Assembly: GCA_028865155.1 (NCBI GenBank)
Contig: JAGWKW010000040.1
Span: 1 to 10,080, forward strand
Source of the DNA: Alphaproteobacteria bacterium
Lineage (GTDB): Bacteria > Pseudomonadota > Alphaproteobacteria > UBA9219
DNA: 10,080 bases
Direction: 5' to 3'
Positions 5,758 to 10,080 of the stretch are shown piece after piece. Made by a program: the position numbers and the translations under genes. How positions within the stretch are numbered: the first letter of the stretch is position 1; every line of letters starts with the position of its first letter. The notes under the pieces were generated by a model. The model searched no databases and was not told the origin of the DNA. It saw only the letters and a program-made list of their open reading frames with translations.

Positions 5758-6204
5758 ATGCCTGATACTTTCATGGAAAGCGCCCTCAAAGAGGCTGAAA
5801 ACGCAGCGGTGCGGGGCGAAGTCCCCGTCGGCGCGGTCGTCGTGTCGTCGTCGGGCGAGGTTCTGGCGCAGGCCGGAAACCGCACCGAACAGGATGCCGA
5901 TCCGACTGCGCACGCGGAAATTCTGGCTTTGCGCGCGGCGGCGGCAAAACTCGGTTCGCCGCGCCTGATGGAATGCGATTTGTATGTGACGCTGGAGCCT
6001 TGCGCGATGTGCGCGGCTGCGATCAGTTTCGCGCGCGTTCGCCGCGTCGTATTCGCGGCTTACGATCCGAAAGGCGGCGCGGTCGAACATGGCCCGCGCT
6101 TTTTCGAGCAGCCTACATGCCATCATGCGCCGGAAATTATCGGCGGCGTGGAAGAGCAGCGCGCGGCAAACATGCTCAAAGATTTTTTCGCATCGCGACG
6201 GTGA
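5758..6204 (+). CDS. tadA: tRNA-specific adenosine deaminase
   Basis: Deaminates A34 to inosine in the anticodon of tRNA-Arg(ACG), letting it read CGU, CGC and CGA. The 148-residue length is typical. Zinc deaminase motifs are complete: TAHAEILAL (50-58) with zinc ligand His52 and proton-shuttle Glu54, and VTLEPCAMCAAAI (77-89) with ligands Cys82 and Cys85. The substrate-side block VVFAAYDPKGGAVEHG (97-112) is the TadA hallmark that separates it from cytosine and guanine deaminases. The start ATG has GGGGAG 8 bases upstream; ATG at 5773 is an alternative but further from the site. It is divergent from rluB across the inverted repeat. No T-tract terminator follows directly. Confidence 0.95.
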   Translation: MPDTFMESALKEAENAAVRGEVPVGAVVVSSSGEVLAQAGNRTEQDADPTAHAEILALRAAAAKLGSPRLMECDLYVTLEPCAMCAAAISFARVRRVVFAAYDPKGGAVEHGPRFFEQPTCHHAPEIIGGVEEQRAANMLKDFFASRR

Positions 6205-6212
6205 TTTCGCAT

Positions 6213-6263
6213 CTGCGATAACGCAGCGCACCATGTGCGGCGCAGCGACGATTATGGCGCTGC
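6213..6263 (+). other. Cluster of short hairpins after tadA
   Basis: Three small inverted repeats follow one another: CTGCG/CGCAG (6213-6217 with 6222-6226), CGCAC/GTGCG (6227-6231 with 6235-6239) and GCAGCG/CGCTGC (6242-6247 with 6258-6263). None is followed by T's. They may protect the tadA 3' end or be the remnant of a palindromic repeat. The gap 6205-6354 otherwise holds only the leader of the next gene. Confidence 0.3.
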
Positions 6264-6315
6264 ACACAGCCAAATCCTAAGTCTGTGTCAACCATGTTTT
6301 GATACGCTTCTTCCT

Positions 6316-6340
6316 GCAATGGTTTTTCATTGCGTTTTTA
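6316..6340 (+). terminator. Terminator-like hairpin just before the next gene (tadA terminator or attenuator)
   Basis: Stem GCAATG/CATTGC (6316-6321 with 6328-6333), loop GTTTTT, then GTTTTTA. It has intrinsic-terminator form with a weak 6-bp stem. It ends only one base before the Shine-Dalgarno of the membrane-protein gene, too close for a promoter to fit after it, so if it works it would also control transcription into that gene. Confidence 0.4.
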
Positions 6341-6354
6341 TGGAGGAGGCTATC

Positions 6355-6753
6355 ATGGGCAAGACGAACATATTCACGGTTCTAACCGTTACGGTGCTAC
6401 AGGTGCTGGTCGGCTATTTGTGGTTCGGCTCGCATTTCTTCGGCGGCGTTGTCGTCGGAGGCCATGGCATCGATTTCCTGAAAACCGACGTGCTGTCGCT
6501 GATCCTGATCGTGACGAGCAGCTATGGTCTGACTTATATTTTCGACACGCTGATCAAATCGACAGGAACCAAGGATGTCGGCGGCGGGATCAAGCTCGGC
6601 CTGACGGTCGGCACTTTCGCGATCGGCCTTCCCATCGTGACGCTTTTGAACCTGGTTGGTTATGACAAGATCGTGCTTCTGGTTGTCCTGACCTATTTCA
6701 TCCTGATGGGCATCCTGACGAGCCTTGTCGTCCTTAAACTCAAGAAAATGTAA
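6355..6753 (+). CDS. Small four-helix inner-membrane protein, DUF1761-like
   Basis: 132 residues with four likely membrane helices at about 7-25, 46-66, 82-101 and 105-126, separated by short loops and ending in a basic KLKKM tail. TM1 carries LVGYLWFGSHFFGG, resembling the WYG/WFxxxxFG feature of DUF1761 proteins, whose function is unknown. This family match is from memory and moderate. ATG at 6355 is chosen because GGAGGAGG (6342-6349) lies 5 bases ahead; the in-frame ATG at 6340 sits on that site itself. No ligand or catalytic residues stand out. A strong terminator follows 18 bases after the stop, so this is the last gene of its unit. Confidence 0.85.
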   Translation: MGKTNIFTVLTVTVLQVLVGYLWFGSHFFGGVVVGGHGIDFLKTDVLSLILIVTSSYGLTYIFDTLIKSTGTKDVGGGIKLGLTVGTFAIGLPIVTLLNLVGYDKIVLLVVLTYFILMGILTSLVVLKLKKM

Positions 6754-6771
6754 TAGGGGCACATCTAAATG

Positions 6772-6803
6772 GAACGGGGGCGTTTCCGCCCCCGTTCTTT
6801 TTT
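6772..6803 (+). terminator. Strong intrinsic terminator
   Basis: Perfect 11-bp GC-rich stem (6772-6782 with 6787-6797), loop TTTC, then six T's (6798-6803). It ends plus-strand transcription from the membrane-protein gene. The last two T's are part of the stop codon of convergent purD. On the minus strand the same hairpin is followed by CCATTTAG, so termination of purD here would be weaker. Confidence 0.9.
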
Positions 6804-8076
6804 ACGTCTCTACCGCGCGCCAGCCGATGTCACGGCGGCAAAATCCTTCCGGCCAGTCGATCAGATCGACGGCTTCATAAGCGCGTTTCTGCGCTTCCTT
6901 GATGGTTAAGGCCAGCGCGGTCACGCATAGGACGCGCCCGCCATTGGCGGTGAGATCGCTATTGTCGGCGCGCCTGGTTCCTGCGTGGAAAACCGTGACG
7001 CCGGGCAGGGCTTCGGCCTTATCGATGCCGCGAATGACCGAGCCTTTTTTATATTCGCCCGGATAGCCTTTGGTGGCGAGGATGACGGTCAGCGCGGCTT
7101 CGTCGCGCCATTCGATGGCGGCCGTGTCGAGGCTGTCCGTCGCACAGGCGTAAAGCAGCGCAAGCGCATCCGATTTCAGGCGCGGCAGCATGACCTGCGT
7201 TTCCGGATCGCCGAACCGCGCGTTGAACTCGACCACACGCGGGCCTGTTTTTGTCATCATCAGTCCGGCATAAAGAACGCCGGTGAAGGGACGGCCCATG
7301 TCGCGCAAGCCGTTCAAAACAGGTTCGATAATCTCATGCATGATGCGGTCGCGCATCGCATCGTCGATAATCGGCGCGGGCGAATAGGCGCCCATGCCGC
7401 CCGTATTCGGCCCTTTGTCGCCGTCGAAAACGGGTTTGTGATCCTGGGCGGTGGCGAAGAATTTATGCGTCTTGCCGTCGGACAGGACGAAGAAGCTCGC
7501 TTCCTGCCCTTCCATGAATTCCTCGATCACGACTTCCGTGCCGGACTTGCCGAAGATATGATCGACCATCGCATCTTCGACTGCTGCGACCGCTTCCTCG
7601 ACCGTTTGCGCGACGGTCACGCCTTTGCCCGCGGCCAGCCCGTCGGCCTTGACGACGAGCGGTACGCCTTGCGTCTTGATATAAGCCTTCGCGGCATCGG
7701 CGTCGGTGAAGCGTTTGTAGGCCGCCGTCGGCACGTCGGTGCGCGCGCATAAATCCTTCATGAAGCCTTTCGACCATTCGATCTCTGCCGCGGCGCGGCC
7801 GGGGCCGAAGCAGGGAATGCCGGCTTCGCGCACATCGTCGGCCAAACCTTGTTCGAGCTGCGCGTCGGGGCCGACGACGACGAAGTCGATATTATGTGCG
7901 CGGCACGCGGCGAGGATGCCTTGTTTGTCGTCGACCTTGACCGGCAGGCATTCGGCGGTGTCGGCGATTCCGGCATTGCCCGGCGCGCAATACAGCTTGG
8001 TGCATTGCGGCGATTGCGCGATAGCGGCGCATAAAGCGTGTTCGCGCCCGCCGGAACCTACGACCAGAACCTTCAT
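6802..8076 (-). CDS. purD: Phosphoribosylamine-glycine ligase (GAR synthetase)
   Basis: Second step of de novo purine synthesis: ATP-dependent joining of glycine to 5-phosphoribosylamine in the cytoplasm. The 424-residue length is normal. The N-terminal domain begins MKVLVVGSGGREHAL (1-15) and includes VVGPDAQLEQGLADDVREAG (67-86); the ATP-grasp domain has VVKADGLAAGKGV (141-153), VVIEEFMEGQEAS (182-194), NTGGMGAYSPAP (224-235) and the metal-binding EFNARFGDPETQ (283-294); the C-terminal domain has TKGYPGEYKKG and ANGGRVLCV. All look intact. ATG at 8076 has AAGGA 7 bases upstream. It is transcribed alone, divergent from xseA, an adjacency I recall from other alphaproteobacteria. Confidence 0.97.
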   Translation of the reverse strand: MKVLVVGSGGREHALCAAIAQSPQCTKLYCAPGNAGIADTAECLPVKVDDKQGILAACRAHNIDFVVVGPDAQLEQGLADDVREAGIPCFGPGRAAAEIEWSKGFMKDLCARTDVPTAAYKRFTDADAAKAYIKTQGVPLVVKADGLAAGKGVTVAQTVEEAVAAVEDAMVDHIFGKSGTEVVIEEFMEGQEASFFVLSDGKTHKFFATAQDHKPVFDGDKGPNTGGMGAYSPAPIIDDAMRDRIMHEIIEPVLNGLRDMGRPFTGVLYAGLMMTKTGPRVVEFNARFGDPETQVMLPRLKSDALALLYACATDSLDTAAIEWRDEAALTVILATKGYPGEYKKGSVIRGIDKAEALPGVTVFHAGTRRADNSDLTANGGRVLCVTALALTIKEAQKRAYEAVDLIDWPEGFCRRDIGWRAVET

Positions 8077-8108
8077 CGTTATATCCTTTTGTTGTGGCGC
8101 GACTACTC

Positions 8109-8133
8109 TGCGCCAGCCTTGCGGGCTGGCGCA
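8109..8133. repeat. Palindrome between purD and xseA (REP-like)
   Basis: Perfect 10-bp stem TGCGCCAGCC/GGCTGGCGCA (8109-8118 with 8124-8133) with loop TTGCG. No T-tract follows on either strand, and it lies between divergent starts where no terminator is needed. The TTGCG at the centre resembles that of the repeat at 261-286, though the stems differ. It may be a dispersed palindromic repeat or a regulatory site shared by both promoters. Confidence 0.55.
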
Positions 8134-8173
8134 ACCGTGACTGCGCCCCCTCGCCTTTCTTCCTGAAAACCGC

Positions 8174-8181
8174 TATAGAAT
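8174..8181 (+). promoter_or_regulatory. Candidate -10 element for a leaderless xseA transcript
   Basis: TATAGAAT ends 4 bases before the xseA ATG; a start site about 7 bases past the core hexamer would fall on the A of ATG at 8186. No Shine-Dalgarno precedes xseA. The matching -35 position (8151-8156, TCGCCT) is a poor match. Inference only. Confidence 0.35.
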
Positions 8182-8185
8182 CAGC

Positions 8186-9550
8186 ATGCCCGAAGCCAAA
8201 ACGCAATCCTCTCTGTTCGACGCGCCGCCCGCCGGAAGCAACATGCCCGAATTCGGGGTCGCGGAAATCTCGAACCTCGTCAAAAAGACGGTCGAGGATG
8301 TTTTCGGCCATGTCCGCATTCGCGGCGAGATTTCGGACTGCAAACTCCATTCGAGCGGCCATATGTATCTGACGCTGAAAGAGGGCAATGCCGTGCTGGC
8401 AAGCGTATGCTGGAAGGGGCAGGTCGGGCGGCTTGGCTTGCGCCCCGAAATCGGTATGGAAGTCGTTTGCACCGGGCGGCTTACGACCTTTGCCGGCCAG
8501 TCGAAATACCAGCTTGTGGTCGAAGCGATGGCGCTCGCGGGCATGGGCGCGCTTCTTAAAATGCTCGAAGAGCGCAAAAAGAAACTTGCCGCCGAAGGGC
8601 TGTTCGATGCGTCGCGCAAGCGGCCCTTGCCGTTTCTGCCGAAACGCATCGGCGTCGTGACTTCGCCGACCGGCGCGGTCATCCGCGATATTCTGCACCG
8701 GCTCGACGAACGTTTTCCGCGCCCTGTTCTGGTGTGGCCCGTCGCGGTGCAGGGCGAAGGCGCGGCGGAACAAATTACGGCGGCGATCCGCGGGTTCAAT
8801 GCCTTGCCGGACGACAGGCGGCCCGATCTGCTTATCGTCGCGCGCGGCGGCGGCAGCGTCGAGGATCTGATGCCGTTCAACGAAGAAAATGTCGTGCGCG
8901 CGGCGGCGGAAAGTGCGATTCCGCTGATCTCCGCCGTCGGGCATGAAACCGACACGACTTTGATCGATTATGCCTCCGACCTGCGCGCGCCGACGCCGAC
9001 AGCCGCCGCCGAGAAAGCCGTTCCGGTTCGCGCCGACCTTCTGGCGCAGGTCGCCGATGACGGCGCGCGTTTGCTTCAGGCGATGACGCGCCTTGTCGCG
9101 GATCGGCGAGACCGTTTGCGGCTTATCCAGCGCGCGCTTGGCGAACCGTCGCGCCTTCTCGAACCTTTGGCGCAGCGGCTCGATGAAAGGTCGGAACGGC
9201 TCGCGCTGGCATGGCGCGGTTTTTACGACCGCCGCGCATCGCGCGTGAACGAGATTTCGGCGCGGCTGCGCCATCCGCGCGATGTTTTGCATCTTGCGGC
9301 GCAAAGGCTGACGAATGCCGGGCAGAAGATGGATTTCGCGTGGCGCGAGCTTTTCACGCGCAAAGCCAACCGGATCGAAAATCTCGGCACCGTCTTGGGC
9401 CATCTGTCGCCGCATGCGGTTCTGGGACGCGGCTATGCGTTGGTTCAGGATGCGCAAGGCCGTATCGTTTCGAGCGTCAGGCAAACGAAAAAAGGCGATA
9501 AAATCCGCATCGAATTTCACGACGGTGCGGCGAAGGCGGCGGTGGAATGA
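8186..9550 (+). CDS. xseA: Exodeoxyribonuclease VII large subunit
   Basis: Catalytic subunit of exonuclease VII, which with several XseB subunits degrades single-stranded DNA to acid-soluble oligonucleotides in mismatch repair and recombination. 454 residues, full length. The N-terminal OB fold includes [19 protein letters not shown] (43-61); the catalytic domain has [20 protein letters not shown] (154-173), [19 protein letters not shown] (219-237) and [20 protein letters not shown] (251-270) followed by PTAAAE; then a long Arg/Leu-rich coiled region (about 280-400) and the C-terminal [14 protein letters not shown] (407-420). All conserved blocks are present. The start at 8186 has no ribosome site; an internal ATG at residue 20 would remove a non-conserved tail only. 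xseB is not in the window. The stop overlaps the next gene by ATGA. Confidence 0.97.
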   Translation: MPEAKTQSSLFDAPPAGSNMPEFGVAEISNLVKKTVEDVFGHVRIRGEISDCKLHSSGHMYLTLKEGNAVLASVCWKGQVGRLGLRPEIGMEVVCTGRLTTFAGQSKYQLVVEAMALAGMGALLKMLEERKKKLAAEGLFDASRKRPLPFLPKRIGVVTSPTGAVIRDILHRLDERFPRPVLVWPVAVQGEGAAEQITAAIRGFNALPDDRRPDLLIVARGGGSVEDLMPFNEENVVRAAAESAIPLISAVGHETDTTLIDYASDLRAPTPTAAAEKAVPVRADLLAQVADDGARLLQAMTRLVADRRDRLRLIQRALGEPSRLLEPLAQRLDERSERLALAWRGFYDRRASRVNEISARLRHPRDVLHLAAQRLTNAGQKMDFAWRELFTRKANRIENLGTVLGHLSPHAVLGRGYALVQDAQGRIVSSVRQTKKGDKIRIEFHDGAAKAAVE

Positions 9551-9975
9551 AACTGGAACGCATCGTCTATTATTTTATCGACCATTGGCGCGGCGACGAA
9601 AGCGTCAGTCGTGCTTTCTGGCTCGGCGCTATCGTGCAATGGCTGCTGACATTGCCTTTGTCGTTTTTCGCGCTGTGGGTGACCTTGGCGCTCAACCATA
9701 CGACGATAAGCGGCTATATCGAAACGTCGGTCAATGCTTCCATTCAGGGCACGGCCCCGCCGCTTGTGCCGACGCCTTTCTGGGCCGACGGCTTGAACCA
9801 GCTGGCGAGCCTTGCCTCGATTGTCTGGTGGTGCGTTGGCGCATGGCGGTCGTGCGAGAATCCGCTTTATTCGGATAATGGCAAGAAGCGTTATGTGTGG
9901 ACGAAGGCCGGGGTCATCCTGTCGGCGGCTTTCGGCTTTTACAGTTTCGCGTCGTGGATCGTATCCGTTGTCTAG
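9547..9975 (+). CDS. Hypothetical small membrane protein downstream of xseA
   Basis: 142 residues, family not recognised with confidence. Likely membrane segments lie at about 24-48 ([18 protein letters not shown]), 84-101 (including [13 protein letters not shown]) and 119-140 ([20 protein letters not shown]). A loop of some 35 mostly polar residues between the first two would be extracytoplasmic if the N-terminus is inside. The VWWxVGxWRS stretch is one I recall from uncharacterised proteobacterial membrane proteins; its meaning is unknown. The ATG overlaps the xseA TGA by four bases, so translation is coupled and it shares the xseA transcript. Its TAG shares CTAG with the stop of the convergent gene. 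Functional link to exonuclease VII cannot be claimed. Confidence 0.8.
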   Translation: MKLERIVYYFIDHWRGDESVSRAFWLGAIVQWLLTLPLSFFALWVTLALNHTTISGYIETSVNASIQGTAPPLVPTPFWADGLNQLASLASIVWWCVGAWRSCENPLYSDNGKKRYVWTKAGVILSAAFGFYSFASWIVSVV

Positions 9976-10080
9976 GCGCCTTCTTTTTGAAGGCGCAGCG
10001 CGGCGGGTTCCAGTTCGTCATGCAAACGCTGCATCATTTCTTCGCGCGGCAGACCGGCAGGGATCGGCGGCAGGAATTCG
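9972..10080 (-). CDS. plsC: Probable 1-acyl-sn-glycerol-3-phosphate acyltransferase, C-terminal end only
   Basis: The minus strand is open from the right edge to TAG at 9974-9972. It encodes 35 residues, EFLPPIPAGLPREEMMQRL followed by [16 protein letters not shown]. The pattern of a strand ending in FLPPIPxGLxR followed by a short helix of the form xxxMxRLxxxLE is how PlsC-type lysophosphatidic acid acyltransferases commonly end (membrane phospholipid synthesis). The catalytic HX4D and substrate motifs lie outside the window, so the name is tentative. The last codons overlap a perfect hairpin, GCGCCTTC/GAAGGCGC (9976-9983 with 9989-9996), with a five-T loop on the plus strand. Confidence 0.6.
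   Translation of the reverse strand, partial: EFLPPIPAGLPREEMMQRLHDELEPAALRLQKEGA

Noticed and set aside
5157..5765. 202-codon plus-strand open frame opposite rluB, running through the inverted repeat
   Set aside because: rluB on the other strand has full family motifs. This frame reads through the palindrome and overlaps the tadA start.
5616..5885. Upstream extension of the rluB frame
   Set aside because: It crosses the inverted repeat and overlaps tadA on the other strand. The S4 domain begins only a dozen residues after the ATG at 5606.
6985..7752. 255-codon open frame on the plus strand inside purD
   Set aside because: Antisense to the ATP-grasp domain of purD, with low-complexity Arg/Asp/Phe-rich composition and no ribosome site.
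7892..9520. 542-codon open frame on the minus strand opposite xseA and the start of purD
   Set aside because: It overlaps two clearly conserved genes. Its product is Arg/Ala-rich and matches nothing I know, so it is a shadow.
1..10080. Mobile elements, phage, CRISPR, toxin-antitoxin, tRNA or rRNA genes
   Set aside because: I looked on both strands and saw no transposase, integrase, regularly spaced repeat array, toxin-antitoxin-like small gene pair or recognisable tRNA/rRNA sequence.

Overview
The window looks like chromosomal core sequence from an alphaproteobacterium, probably of the Rhodospirillales or a related free-living lineage. The evidence is high GC in most genes, an IF3, RluB, PurD and XseA of alphaproteobacterial type, and a heptose-phosphate adenylyltransferase that implies an outer membrane with LPS. 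The lineage is inferred from recalled family resemblance, not from a search. The window is packed with housekeeping genes and has no gene-free stretch over 300 bases. I see no transposase, phage gene, CRISPR array, tRNA or rRNA.

Layout. Positions 1-898 (minus strand) hold the start of an ADP-heptose synthesis gene (rfaE2) and, upstream of it, infC for initiation factor IF3. infC appears to begin at a rare ATA codon. Two hairpin-forming elements separate them, one a dispersed palindromic repeat. Positions 1098-3047 (plus) encode a complete class A penicillin-binding protein. It converges, with overlapping stop codons, on a minus-strand run covering 5606 down to 3044: rluB (23S rRNA pseudouridine synthase), an unrecognised low-GC gene of 151 codons, rsmD (16S rRNA guanine methyltransferase) and a DUF4336 metallo-hydrolase-like gene. 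The last three are abutting or overlapping and look co-translated.

A near-perfect inverted repeat of about 100 bases separates rluB from divergent tadA (tRNA adenosine deaminase, 5758-6204). tadA is followed by a small four-helix membrane protein (6355-6753) and a strong intrinsic terminator, whose T-tract is also the end of convergent purD (8076 down to 6802). Divergent from purD is xseA (exonuclease VII large subunit, 8186-9550). It overlaps by ATGA a gene for a small membrane protein (9547-9975), which in turn overlaps the end of a probable plsC acyltransferase gene on the minus strand.

Functionally the window is dominated by translation (infC, rluB, rsmD, tadA), envelope synthesis (rfaE2, the PBP, probable plsC), purine synthesis (purD) and DNA repair (xseA). 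I found no convincing new multi-gene system. The items most worth a second look are the inverted repeat at 5623-5727, the low-GC orphan gene fused flush to rsmD with a dyad in its promoter region, the ATA start of infC, and an RsmD whose conserved DPP(Y/F) catalytic motif reads APPY.
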